DNA from: Lucifuga dentata
Taxonomy: Eukaryota > Chordata > Actinopteri > Ophidiiformes > Bythitidae
Assembly: GCA_014773175.1 (NCBI GenBank)
Contig: VXCM01000054.1
Coordinates: forward strand, 251,903-315,902
DNA: 64,000 nucleotides
Direction: 5' to 3'
The notes below the pieces were generated by a model. That model saw nothing but the letters and a program-made list of their open reading frames with translations. It ran no database searches and was not told where the DNA came from. Each line of letters begins with the position of its first letter. Position 1 is the stretch's first letter. The translations under genes and the position numbers were made by a program. Positions 35,483 through 47,479 of the stretch are shown piece after piece.

Positions 35483-36528
35483 CACTTTTCTGTTCAAACT
35501 CCCCGATCCTCTCCTCCCCTCCTCTCCTTTCCACTTTCTTTCTGTTTCTCTCCCTCTGCTCCCATCTAAATCTCGCTTTTTCACCTGCTAAACTCTAAGG
35601 CAGATCTTGTTTCACTGATTTCACCACGAGGGACCTGTCCGAGACCTGTTACACACACACACACACAAAAGACTATTCAGCTGCATCTGCAAAACCTTCA
35701 GTCGCTTTCACACACACCGCAACATCATAACATCGCCATAAACCAGGAGAAAAGGCGCTGAGAACGAGCGAGAGCAGAGCGTCCAGCTGCAGTAAGTCAG
35801 TACTGCTGCGAGGTGAAGGAGGACAAGATGCCGAGGGCCCTTAAAACGCCGGCGGAGGGGCCCATCCTGCTGTTAATGGGGTGCCAGAAACACTGGCCCC
35901 CACAGTCACGCCTCACTGCTCACCAAAACTCAAGCTCTGGCTACCCTGACTCGACATATTTCATGACCTCCGCAGGGTGCAATTGAATGGCTGCTCCCTC
36001 TGGCCTCTCGCTGCAGCAGGAGAATAGTTGCCACCTGGGATCTCCCGAGGCAGCTGGCCGGCTGGGGGGACTCGTTGCTGTCGGTCCGGAAGACGGGGGT
36101 ACGAGCACGCCTGCACCTCTTCAGCCAACGGAGCTTTTATTCCCGGCGACAAGTTCCCCACCCCGCCTCCTCTCAGTAGGGTTGGAACGGAGAGGCCGTG
36201 ACCTCCAGCCCTGAAACTTAAACTCCTCGTAAAAGAGCTGGAATGGAAGAGAAAACACCCATTCAGACACCCACCAGGAAGACATCTTTTTTCCCTCTCT
36301 GCTTACTTAATACAAGGACAGATGAGATGAAGGAAAAGAACATTCCCTTCTCTACGTTCTACTCCATATTTTTGCCAGGTTACCTTTGTCTCTGGATGTG
36401 ACACCCACGTTTCTCCTTCTGGAGTTGGGATGGGTAGATGGATAGTTGGTGAAATGCTCAGATAAAGTTTGAAATCCTTGATATTTTTCTACAAGACAGC
36501 AAACAGAACAAGGCCTACAAGGTCTGTG

Positions 36529-37169
36529 CACTGTAAGCCCTGATACGTTCATTCAACTTAAAAAAAAAAAAAAAAAAAAAGGGTAAAAGTTAACTTTTAC
36601 CCTGCATAACTTAACTTTTTTAGTTTGTCCTAAAAAAGTTAAGTTATGCATTGTTGAAAAAACAAAAAGCATGTATTCAATGAACCTAGGATTCTAAAAA
36701 GCCTCAAATGAGCTAATATTCCATGGTTAACTCGCCCTAAAAAAAGTTAATTTATGCATTGTTGAACAAACAAAAAAGTATATGTTCAGCACNGTTAACT
36801 CGCCCTAAAAAAAGTTAATTTATGCATTGTTGAACAAACAAAAAAGTATATGTTCAGCACAGGAAGAACAAACTCCACAGGAAGGACCCGGTTGGCCTCG
36901 AACCCAGGACCTTCTTGCTGTGAGGCAAAAGGGCTGACCTCTGAGATATCATGCCACCCCACTCCATCACCAAAATTCTACTTTAAGTTTTGTTAATAGC
37001 AATGGGCAAAACTAAACTTATTTAAGTTGATTCAACTCAAAACCTCTAACTGAATTTTAAAAAAAATCCAAAAAGTACAACTAACTCAAAATCATTAGGT
37101 CATATATGGAATATGTTGGGTTCAATTAACTAATTTCTTTGAGTTAAAACAACATTTGGGATTACAGTG
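36529..37169. mobile_element. Composite fold-back element with terminal CACTGTAANCCC repeats
   Basis: It begins CACTGTAAGCCC and ends with the reverse complement of CACTGTAATCCC. The inner terminal sequences, about ATTCAACTTA on the left and TTTAACTCAAA read inward from the right, are also similar. It contains a 21-base poly(A), two perfect palindromes (36581-36602 and 36603-36650), an assembly duplication around the N at 36793 (36726-36792 equals 36794-36860), and a SINE-like insert at 36861-36960. There is no coding sequence. It is probably a non-autonomous DNA transposon that later received the insert. Confidence 0.6.
36861..36960 (-). mobile_element. SINE-like, tRNA-related repeat fragment
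   Basis: Read on the minus strand it gives GGGGTGGCATGATATCTCAG, then GCCTCACAGCAAGAAGGTCC, then TGGGTTCGAGGCC. The last word resembles the RNA polymerase III B box (GGTTCGANNCC). This phrase is a widely dispersed fish repeat. It lacks a cloverleaf fold, so it is not called a tRNA gene. Confidence 0.55.
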
Positions 37170-39639
37170 CTGCTGCTCAGACTCTGAGCTGCTGATTGTG
37201 CTGCCGCCACAGCACAGCTCTAAGTTTCTAGCTAATTTCTTTTGTGATACCCAAATCTAATTAATCTGCTGTATCTGTTTTGCTCTTAAAAAAAAGAAGT
37301 CCTTAAAAACCCAACTTTTTCGTGAAAATCATCGAAACTTCAGAAGATCCTTCAAAAAACACAAACAAAAAACTCTTGACTTTATGCACCTGCTGTCCTC
37401 TGGAACTCACATGCTTAGGAAGATATTCTTGATGCTGTGCCTGACTTATAAGTCACTTTGGCTAAATGTAAATGAATTCTGTAATGGCACATAACTCTTC
37501 AAAGTTGCCATCGAACTGTTCAAAGATGGCATTAACATTTGTAAGACTGGATGTTGGATGGTTTGATCCCCTGCCCGGCATGATGGAAACCGAATGCACA
37601 ACAAACAAGTGCTCAGAGGCAAAAAGATAGAAACATCTGTAAATATGAGCCACCTCATCACTCAGCCAGCCATTATTGTGGCCTTTTAGGATAAAGTCTG
37701 ACAAGTAAACAGTATAAAGATGTTTGTAAAACTTGAGCATAATACCTTTTACAAAACCAGCCGGCAAAAAAATCTTATTGCTGTTTGGAGAAAAGATTAT
37801 GATCAAAGTGACATCTGGAAGTTTCAGCAGTGCAAACTGCTGTAGCTTACATGCTGTAGTCCTCCATTCATCCGTGTTAGCATTCTGCTAATCAAGCTTA
37901 ACATTGCACCTTCACGATTCCTTTGAACAAACAATGGTGAAAGACATCTGGAGGAAGCCTGCAGAAAATCACACAAATGCACTTGCTTGCGAATTGTAAA
38001 CCACAAATCATATTATGTTCACTTGTGGAGATAAGATGGAAATTTGTTGTGGATTTTACTTGTTGCTGTCACTGCTTGGGCTTTGTCCTACAGATTTGTC
38101 TTTGTTTTACAGATTTTGCTAGGCTTCAGACAGACAGTGTGGAGGATTATGGGAGTTCCCACTTGGAAAGAGAAAACAAACTTGGAAGCTGGAACATGTC
38201 CAATGAAGAAAGGCAATTTGGATGTACTGAGAGAGACAGAAAGGGAAATAGGAAGGAAGGATAAGCAGTGAGGGCATTGACCCGTGCCTTGAGAAGAAAC
38301 TGGAGAGACTTTGAAGGGAATAAAAATGCTTAACTTCCCCTCATATGTGGAGGAGAGCAGTCACTCTCTCCTCCTTCCTCCCTCTAGAGCCCAACCCCAA
38401 AGCCAAAACCCTCAACCTCTCCCCATCTAATGCTGAAGGTGGATGCACTTGGAATGGCTCCAAAGGCCGACAAAGAACAGCACCCTGTTGCTGTGGAAAC
38501 TGTGGATGTTGTAAACATCTGAAAATGACACTGTCAGAAACACACTAATGGACCAGAACAAATGGCCAATTGGGATGCCAGAAATCATCTACATCATAAA
38601 AATCATGCCAGAGAAGACTTCTACATTTAAAACAAGTTGCATGTGTGTGTGGATGTGCTGCTGACTATGTGTGTGAGTCAATGTGCTTGTGCGGGGCTTA
38701 ACTGTGGGCGACACACAGTAAAGCCTCTTACAACACCAAACACATTCATCAGCATTTGTCTCTTTGATGGATGATATGACAGGCTGAGTCTGGAGGCTGC
38801 AGACTGGTGCCCTCTGCTGAAATAGAAATCTGCTGCAGAAACACAAATCCGCTGCTGCCTGGATTTATGCATTCATTCATTTTATTTAGAACATTTTACA
38901 TTCAGGAAGTTATTATATCATCTTTTCAGAGGATGACTGACATTACATGGCGAATTGGTTTTATGTGTTTCAAGTCTGTGAGGAGTAAACCAGGCGTGGA
39001 TCCTGGCTCTCAACAGAACTGGACTTGTTGTTGAACTCATCTTTATTATCTGCTGGTACATTCCTGCATGTCATGTACCTCAGCAGTGTACATTGTTGTC
39101 TTGTTGGTTGCTGCTATTAATAGCAGCGTGGCAGAGAGCAGGGATCCTCCCTGCATTTGTCTCTGGCTTGGCGTGGAGAGTGGGCCCAGAGAGGAAAGCA
39201 AGGAGCTGTTTACCCAACCTTTGTGCTGTGCGGGCCTCAGTGTTTGCCCTGCAGGGAGTGCCTCAGCTGGAGGGCCTTTGGAAGCTGGCAGGGTGGGTGG
39301 GTGGATTGGGTGGGACAGAACGGGACAAACCTGCAGGTGAAGGGAGCTGGGTGAAGGTGTGTGTGTGTGTGTGTAGAGAAGTGTGTGTTGTCGGGGGTCT
39401 GCAGTATCAGAGGAACCTGCACTCCCTCACTTACACTTTCTCCATCCTTCAGCCTGACAGTCAGCTGTGCTGCAGACTCTGCGCTGTGCAAACATGGAGC
39501 CGGGTGGCAAACATGCAGGAGTGTGTGCGCACTATGTTGGCCTGTAGGCGTGCGCGCGCCTGCTTGCGCATGTAATTGCGTGCGTGTTTGTGTGTGTATG
39601 TGTGCAGACATATGAAGCACTCCATATTCATGAGGCTGG

Positions 39640-41280
39640 GAGTGCGTTAAGGAGAGATGTGAGTGGCGGATTCTTCCACTGGAACACGTTTGCACCGCGG
39701 CCAAAAAACACTCCGTGACTGTCCTGGATGACAGTCGCTCCCCTCCTCGGCTCCCTCCCTCTTCCCATACGAGGAACAAAAAGACATCTGAGCTATGTGG
39801 ATGGGGAAGAAAGATCGCAGCACTTTGAACAGAGCGGCCGCCGCGCTCCGGTTTCACACAGTCTATGACAGGCGGAGCGGCGCGCTGTTTTTACGCGTAG
39901 CCTCCAGTCCTGCGGGGCATTGTAGACATTGTTAAGCAGCTGTGTAGGAAACTCCTGAGAAGACACTGGAGCGGCAGAGCCTCTGTTAACCGGACACCCG
40001 AGTCTCAAGTAAGAGCAAGACAGGTTTTAACAGCAGGAGAAGTGTTTGGAGATGCGGACTTAAGGTGCGTAAAGGCGCGACGCATGAAGTTTGCAAGTTT
40101 CAGAAAGATATTTTAACCTATAAGACAAGAGTTTTCAGCCTGAACTTCACATGGAGATTCGCTCTCGGCCGGATGGCACAGATTAAAAGAACAGAATAAC
40201 TGTTAAATCTGATTTCATTCTAAATTCAGGGAAATGCGCTACGCAGAGAGCCTGTTTCTGGAGGTTCTTATACCGTATCCACCCTGGATTAACTTCCAGA
40301 TACAGAACACATTATGAGCTTTTCCCGCAGTTATTTACTCATTAACTATTTGAGCTGTTTGGAGGCAAGACTGAACAGGTTATAAAGGTAAGGAGAGGGG
40401 AGTCATGCCTGAAAAACTGGCTTTATTTTATTAAAGATGGTTGGACGTGAATCAGAAAAGAGGCGACTAACAAATAAGGACAAATATTTTGCTGTCCTGC
40501 GCTCTGGCTCACCGTGTTGGAGACTTTATGTAACCCCAAACATAAAACTCCAAATCAGATTTTAGTAGGCTATTGCCTTCAGCTGTTAAAAAGATGGGAG
40601 CTATATTTTCAGTCTGCTGGATATGTATACCGGCTGTAAAATGTCCATGTTAAGGTGTCATTTGGGCTCTTTTGCCTCTTAAAATACACTTTTCTTTAAA
40701 TAACTGGAAGAAATCATCAGTGTGCGCATGAGATAATTACACGTTTCCGGTAAAGTTGGATTTGTTCCAGATTTTTCCAGAAACAAGGCAGGGTGACAGG
40801 TGAAGAAAGTGAGTCTTAATTGTAAAAAAAAAGGAAAGGGGGAAAAAAAAGAAGAATTTCTTCACCTGTTTTGTGTGAAATCAGACTTTAAGGTGGAAGT
40901 TATAAATAAGATGTTCTGGATGTTATTGCTTAAGTTGGTTGTATTTTAACCGATCTGTTCTACGCAGGGTGCTGAGACTGCAGACAGAAGTGAAAGGAGT
41001 CTTCTAGCCGCGCAAAAACCAGGAGGAGGAGGAAGAGGAGGAGGCGTCTTTAGCGTTGAACCAGAACCGCTTTATATGGATTCTAAATGTTTCCGTCAGT
41101 CCCAGTGGAGATAGACTGATTGGAACAATTGGAAGCGTGAGAATAAGGTGTAAAATATGACGCATAGCAGCGGATGGATTGCCAAAAACATGACCTGCAG
41201 CCAGCGCGGGACAAGCGGCTCCTCAGTCCGGTCCGGTGCGCACCTAGACCGGACGAATTCTCGCAGAACAGCCGGTAAAG
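39640..41280 (+). promoter_or_regulatory. artn: GC-rich candidate promoter and untranslated first exon(s) of artn
   Basis: CpG-rich words (for example gcggccgccgcgctccgg near 39,835 and gcggagcggcgcgc near 39,873) stand out from the AT-rich surroundings. Two good splice donors follow on the + strand: AAAG/gtaagg at 40388 and GCCG/gtaaag at 41275. No clear start codon with a conserved protein lies between them. Artemin needs at least one exon upstream of 57741, because that exon begins with an acceptor, and human ARTN has several 5' UTR exons. Assignment to artn is inference. It could instead serve an unrelated non-coding transcript. Confidence 0.35.
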
Positions 41281-41729
41281 TACCGTTCACCTTGATAAAA
41301 CCAAGAGAAAAAACATGTTGTTCTTCAAAATATTGCTAGACATTTCTGCATCCTTTCCCTTTGCGTAATGGCAGCAGGTTGCTATGAAAGTTGTAATTGC
41401 TCGTGGCTTTTGTCTGGGTGTTTGCTGAGAAAACACTGAAATTGTTTGAAGTTCCATTGAGTGTTTTTTTTCACTTCAGTGGCTTTTGCTGATCCACAAA
41501 TCTGCCTGAGTGCACCTGCCTGCACGGTCACTGTGACCTGCATTCATTATGTGCGTGTGTGTGGAAGTGTTTGTGAAATGCAGACGGGGGTGAAAGATGA
41601 TGATGATGATGATGATGACAATGATGGATATTTGTCTCTGTGCTTTATTAAATGGATTTTGTGATCTACTGGTAAACTCTGAAATATTTGCAAGATTTGG
41701 AAAGTCTGTCAAGATCTTCTAAATGAGAG

Positions 41730-41730
<1 letters not shown>

Positions 41731-41774
<44 letters not shown>
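41731..41774. repeat. (GT)n microsatellite
   Basis: About 22 GT units. Confidence 0.9.
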
Positions 41775-41776
<2 letters not shown>

Positions 41777-43548
41777 TTCATTACCAGAGGAAACAGTTGC
41801 ACTCAGGAAGTCCTCCAGTGTGACCCTCTTCTGTGTGGTGGGCTGCAAATCTAAATATCAAAGTGTTGCTCATGCACACACACATACACATATACACAAA
41901 TGCACACACACACACAGCTGGGTTCCTCTTCTCCATTCACTCTACGGCATGGTGTAGAACTTAAGTTAATTTTGTTGCTGCTGGATTCATGATTCATGGC
42001 TTCTGTGCTGTTTTTGTGAGGGTTTTGCTGGTGTTTGCAAAGCCCCAGACCTACTTGTAGCATTTTATCTTCCTTGTTGTCTCTTCGTTGGTGGGTTTGG
42101 TTGGGTTTCCACCCCAAACTTTCTTTTTTTCATCAATGTCCACTCATAGACGTATAAGAATCCGCATGGTGTGTGTGTGTGTTGTCACTGACTCACCCAT
42201 ACTTATTCTCTGACTCAGTAACCCACCGACTGACAGATCGACTCGCTCACTCATGCACATGCAATGTCATACTCATTAGAAGCACACAAACACACACAAA
42301 CACAGCTCAGGGGTTTCCCCGCATGTCCTAAGTACGATGTTACCGACACACTTTGAATACCGGATGCTATAATTACCTGAGAAGATTTATTTCACACGGT
42401 TTTGGAAATGGGATGATGGTGATACTGTAGTGTATAATGGTGCAAAATGAGACACACACTTTTCTCAGGCTTGAATCCTGCTTAGCTAATCTGTGGTGTT
42501 TTATCTCTACATTGTCTCACTCCTGCAAACTGCTGTACAAGAAGAATCTCAGTGTGTGCATGTGTGTGAGAGATTTGGCATTACCTGAAATATCTCACAC
42601 ATCCTCACCAAGCGTCCACAGCTAAATCCCTGTTAAACGGCTTAAAGCGTGTAGTGAGACACTTTGTTTTTCTTTACTCGTGTCCTTTAAACTCTCAGGT
42701 TTGTTCACAGAGTGAACATGAAGAGCATCGCCTGCGTTCTGGCATCTGACACTCTCCTGTCGCACCGCTACAGCTTTCACTTCCTCCAGTCAAAGGTCAG
42801 GAGGTCGGCGGTCCTGTTGAGGGTCAGACACACCGGGCCGATGTGTTCTCTTTAGCATCGGTTCCCGGTGTGTGGTCTGGTTTGTTTTAACTGGCATGCG
42901 GCTTTACGAGAACTAGTGTGCCGTTTGCTGGTGTTATGGCTTTAACTCTTTCTTGCTCTTGTACAGTCTTGCTGGGTTCATGCAGCATGTCTACACTCTG
43001 AATTAAAACAACAAAATAAGAACGATACAAACATTCATTTATATCGGAGAGCCTTCACGAATACATTTGCAGCCATTGTGAAACAGATCCTGATACTGTT
43101 TATCTTCTCGCAGCGGTTTTCATTCCTCACAGTCACCATGCTGTCCCACAAAGATTACCTTTAGTGTTTCATTAACAAACTCACTCCAGGATTAAATGTC
43201 CGACTCTGAGGAAGATTGAGGATAAAGAACCTTGTTTTCACAAAATGCAACTCTTGGAAGATTGCATCTTTTTTGTTAAATCTGCCAAAATAAACAAAAC
43301 TTACAACTGAGAGGAATGAATTGGAGAAAAGAATAACAAATTCAGCTATTTTTGGACGTCTAAAACTGTTACTGCTGCCACAAAATCAATGTCTTTGGGT
43401 AGAAACTGTATTTCAGGCTTCGATGACAATAAAACCTGTTAAGATCAAATAAGTTTGACTTTTTTTGCAGCCTTTAAGAATAACTGACTTTGTTTTTTCC
43501 TTTACTTCCACATAATTCCTGGATATTTAGAGGCAAACAAACTTCAGT

Positions 43549-44226
43549 TTAAAGGACCATACCGGCCATTTTGCATGTTTAAGCCTATTATATTCAATTT
43601 TCATGCATGTAACGTTACTGGCAATCATTTCCCAAAGCATACTGCTGGAACGGTGATTTAAAAAAAGGTATTTCCTACCTTCCAGACCGCTATTGGTTTC
43701 AGTTCATTCTGGTACGCTATTAAAATCCACTTGTTGATACTTGAAATGTTCTTCGGTTAGGTAATCCATGATAGTGAACAACACTATCATGGATTTATTT
43801 AGGGGTTTTTTCAGGGTTTTTTTTTTCGAAGTGATGCAATTTTAGCATTTAAGTGCAATAAAAAGCATGGTGTGAATGTATGTCTCCACTGGGGAATATA
43901 GTCCCAAAAGAAGACCTGTGTTTATCAAAAAATTTAAANATGTATGTCTCCACTGGGGAATATAGTCCCAAAAGAAGACCTGTGTTTATCAAAAAATTTA
44001 AACAATCATGACTTCATAAGGCTGCGTAACTTTTAACAGGTGAAACATCGATTTTTAAGTTGGGTGTATTGCTTGAATATTTGATTTTGAAAGATTAAGA
44101 GATTTTGCAAAGTATCAGGAAAGCTGAAATACGGTTTATCCTTTGAAAAACGATTGTCAGTAACCTAACATGTAAAATTGAATATAATAGGCTCAAACAT
44201 GCAAAATGGATGGTATGGTCCTTTAA
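43549..44226. mobile_element. TTAA-flanked fold-back MITE, full-length copy
   Basis: It starts TTAAAGGACCATACCGGCC and ends GGATGGTATGGTCCTTTAA, with long inverted terminal arms. It has the same orientation and internal order as the 23600 copy. The single N at 43939 separates identical 63-bp segments (43876-43938 and 43940-44002), an assembly duplication. It has no coding capacity. Confidence 0.8.
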
Positions 44227-45258
44227 GTCTAAAGTTTTGCAGTGTAACATATTTTAAAGATAAACCAAATTAAGCTCTTCCAGGCATCAAATCAAAATAG
44301 AATACTGGAAGGAATTTCAATGTAAAAAAGTGAAAACTACTAATTGTTGAATTTGCATAAAACAAAGCAGCATCTACTTAACAGACTTCACTGACAGGCT
44401 TCAACGCCACAAGCGAGATGAGCAACATTTTTCACCCATGATCCTTCCTCTCCAGCAACATTGACACAATTAAATGTTCCCCCTTTGGCTTCCAGCCTTT
44501 TCATTTTGATTGGTGAAAACCAGCCGTTAAAGATGGATGACGTCCTGTGTGCTTCAGATGTGTCTTCATGTGTAATGTTACTCTGCTTGTTTTGTACCAG
44601 CCCTGATGAAGAGTACGCGCAGAGAGAGATTGATTATGCAACCTGGAGTGCCACAGGGCAACTTGAATCTGGAAATGCTTAGAGGACGCGGCGAGCCACG
44701 GCAATTCCTTCAGGGCAAGTTGACGGAGGCATGACCTGACAAAAAGGAATTTCAAATTTGTTCGATGTATTCCTTCAGACAAATGCTTCCCATGCTACTT
44801 CTGCTTTTTGTTCGCTGCTTTGTGGCGGTAGACAATCTTGTGTAAGTACACTGGTGGAATTATTTCTCTGATCTTGAATTGTTGGTTTTTGTTGAGCACT
44901 TTTGGCTTAAATTTAGAACAAAGCAGCAGTTAATACTTCTGGAGCCGCTGATGAAACGTAAAGCTAACTCCTGTTCTTATCCCAAGATCTCCCTCCTTAA
45001 ACAACTTCTCTCGCAAAATACAGAAGAATGTTAACTAGCGCAGTGCAATGTTTGTGTTTGTGTGTGTGAGTGTGTGTTTGATACAATAAGTTGTATTCTT
45101 TTGAAATTAGCAGGTCAGATTCATTAATCACAGTGTCTGAGAGCTGCTTTGAACCATCAGGCCAGGTCATTAAAGCCCGCCTGTCTGGGGCGCGAGCGGG
45201 CGACACGGAAACACTTTGGAGAGCGCTGGTTCATGCAGACATAAGACACACTAATGGC

Positions 45259-45260
<2 letters not shown>

Positions 45261-45310
<50 letters not shown>
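45261..45310. repeat. (GT)n microsatellite
   Basis: About 25 uninterrupted GT units, one of the longest in the window. Confidence 0.9.
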
Positions 45311-45313
<3 letters not shown>

Positions 45314-46163
45314 TTTGTCACTGATGGCCACTTTTTCTGAGTGCTCCTCTCTGGCTCAGCGTGGGCTTAATTTGAAGAAATAACAACATGTGATGGGAGC
45401 AAGAAAAGGTCAAGAAGGTGGAGGGGTGGTGGGAGAGAGGTGATGGGTGGGAAGGTTTCAGTGTGTGTGTGGTTGTGTGTTAAAGCAGGCGTGTATGGAG
45501 TACATATGACTTATTGCTTAATTGGCTCAAGACAGGAAGTGTTAATGTACAGTGAGAAAGAAGGAGAAATAGAGAACCATGGTGTAGAATCTGTGTGCGT
45601 TTGTTTTCACTTTTTCTCTCTCCCTTTTTTTTCCTCTTTGTGGGCTTATTAAGCACCACTATCCCCACAAACACCGGAATATGAAATCCTTTTCCTCTGA
45701 TCATCCAGCACAGCTAAAATGTGCTCCCCCTTTAAGGTGAGGCTCACCCAACCGCTCTCTGTGTGGCTTCCTGCTAAAACCAGCTTAATCAGGCAGGAAT
45801 TTGGGTTGTTGGGGTCAGGGACGCTGGGAATTTGCCTTAGTGAGAAATAAAGTGAAGGAGAGCGAGATGGTGAGGACACAGATGTGTCACGTCATGGGTC
45901 AGGAGTGTCTTTGCCTCTGAGATGCTCGTGGGAAAGTGGGCCCCGCACGGTGGATAAAGGTGTCTTGTCTCGTTTTCCTGATCGGGTCACAAGACGCTAA
46001 GAAGCCTGCTGAATTGCGGTTTTCTGGTAATTAATGTCAAACGCACATCAGCCAAACTGTCCAGTGACCCCGCACATTTAATCTGCTGGAGGCCGCTGTA
46101 CATTCTGAAAATCCTACAGTAGGTTCATGATGGCTCGTTACTGAAGGCGAAGAAGTGAGAAAA

Positions 46164-46166
<3 letters not shown>

Positions 46167-46205
<39 letters not shown>
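46167..46205. repeat. (CT)n microsatellite
   Basis: About 19 CT units. Confidence 0.9.
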
Positions 46206-46209
<4 letters not shown>

Positions 46210-46356
46210 ACTCATACTGTAGCTTTTTTTCTCCCAAAAAGCTCAGTCAAACTCTTGCTCACATTAATGGTCAGCTTATAAAGACATATCTGCTTCATTA
46301 TTAAAGCTAGAGAAATGCAATATGGCTACATTGTTCAGGATATAAACAGATAACAC

Positions 46357-46414
46357 ACTTTAAAGACAGCAAGTTTTATATATATATATATATAAAACTT
46401 GCTGTCTTTAAAGT
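46357..46414. repeat. 58-bp perfect palindrome at edge of assembly gap
   Basis: The sequence ACTTTAAAGACAGCAAG, a TTTTATATA... core and the exact inverse CTTGCTGTCTTTAAAGT form a palindrome with 29-base arms and no loop. It ends exactly where the N run begins. It may be a true cruciform-prone TA repeat or a fold-back made by the assembler. Confidence 0.85.
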
Positions 46415-46742
46415 NNNNNNNNNNNNNNNNNNNNNNNNNNNNNNNNNNNNNNNNNNNNNNNNNNNNNNNNNNNNNNNNNNNNNNNNNNNNNNNNNNNNNN
46501 NNNNNNNNNNNNNNNNNNNNNNNNNNNNNNNNNNNNNNNNNNNNNNNNNNNNNNNNNNNNNNNNNNNNNNNNNNNNNNNNNNNNNNNNNNNNNNNNNNNN
46601 NNNNNNNNNNNNNNNNNNNNNNNNNNNNNNNNNNNNNNNNNNNNNNNNNNNNNNNNNNNNNNNNNNNNNNNNNNNNNNNNNNNNNNNNNNNNNNNNNNNN
46701 NNNNNNNNNNNNNNNNNNNNNNNNNNNNNNNNNNNNNNNNNN
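46415..46742. other. Assembly gap of 328 N
   Basis: Unresolved bases between a palindrome and a TA-rich satellite. The true content and length are unknown. Confidence 0.98.
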
Positions 46743-46993
46743 ACAGATATATATATATATATACGTATATATGTACACAGATATATATATATATATATAC
46801 ACGTGTATATATAGAGAGATATATGTACACAGATATATATATATATATACGTATATATATATATATACACGTGTATATATATAGAGATATATGTACTTAT
46901 ATAGATATATATATCTATATATGTACATATATCTCTATATATATCTATATATGTACGTATATATCTATATATGTACGTATATATATATATACA
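46743..46993. repeat. TA-rich satellite with ACGTGTATATA and ATGTAC units
   Basis: Short higher-order units of (TA)n interrupted by CGTATATATGTACACAGA and TATCTATATATGTAC words repeat irregularly. All open frames here are periodic Ile/Tyr strings without coding meaning. Confidence 0.9.
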
Positions 46994-46994
46994 T

Positions 46995-47340
46995 ACAGGC
47001 AGTGCCCGGGTTACGAACGAGTTCCGTTCCTAAGGTTGTCTTTAAGTCGGATTTGTACGTAAGTCGGATAGTCAGTATAGTACCTTTTTATGCATAAGAA
47101 ACATTAAAGAAACACTTCCAAATATACTAAAACATCTTAAACCTAATTGTACCATTGAACCGCTGACAATGCACAATGTTTTGATGTGCATCGCAAAGTA
47201 GTGTGCTGTTCGTTATTAAGAATCATTGTATGTAATGAATTTTTAATTTAATAGACTTTATGGCAGTCGGTTTGTAAGTACGGATTGTTCGTAAGTCGGA
47301 CATTCGTAAGTCGGGGACTTACGAATGTCTGACTTACACT
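46995..47340. mobile_element. Inverted-repeat element with 'gtaagtcgg' termini
   Basis: The left end has GGCAGTGCCCGGGTTACGAA followed by AAGTCGGATTTGTACGTAAG. The right end has TTCGTAAGTCGGACATTCGT and GTCGGGGACTTACGAATGTC. CCGGGTTACGAACG at the left is echoed inverted by CGAATGT/GTCCCCGACTTACG-like words at the right. It looks like a short non-autonomous DNA transposon, about 345 bp, with no transposase. I cannot place its superfamily. Confidence 0.55.
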
Positions 47341-47479
47341 TACAGTCCGAACGTCCGAATGTACTTCAGGGACAGTATATGTTGAATATTGTCAAAGTTG
47401 TAAGACGTGAGATTCACACCTGTAGAAATGCATCCAGTAAGACAAACCTTTAACTCACTTCTGATTAGTCTTTTACTTA

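Larger units (their letters stand above)
34878..39640. other. Intergenic region between st3gal3 and artn
   Basis: No recognisable protein sequence is found. It includes a (CT)n tract at 35442-35482 with a single N at 35479, a GC-rich segment at about 35,200-36,220, and the composite element at 36529-37169. From 37,170 to 39,640 I see only unique-looking AT-rich sequence that becomes GT- and GC-rich near its end. Confidence 0.6.

Noticed and set aside
35987..36214. 75-codon open frame in the GC-rich island (MAAPSGLSLQQ...)
   Set aside because: No recognised protein, and an open frame also exists on the opposite strand. This is expected from GC-rich composition.
36861..36960. tRNA gene
   Set aside because: There is a B-box-like word, but no complete cloverleaf or matching A box at proper spacing. 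It matches a dispersed fish repeat better.
39237..39857. 206-codon open frame on the minus strand
   Set aside because: Composition follows GT-rich and GC-rich DNA (His/Thr repeats from CA runs). No domain or homologue is recognisable, and three other frames are also open.
41157..41339. 60-codon open frame near the candidate artn first exon
   Set aside because: No conserved sequence. It crosses a likely splice donor at 41275, so it would be cut in the mRNA.
46335..47097. Several long open frames on both strands
   Set aside because: They consist of N-run translations and periodic Ile/Tyr from TA repeats. They have no coding meaning.
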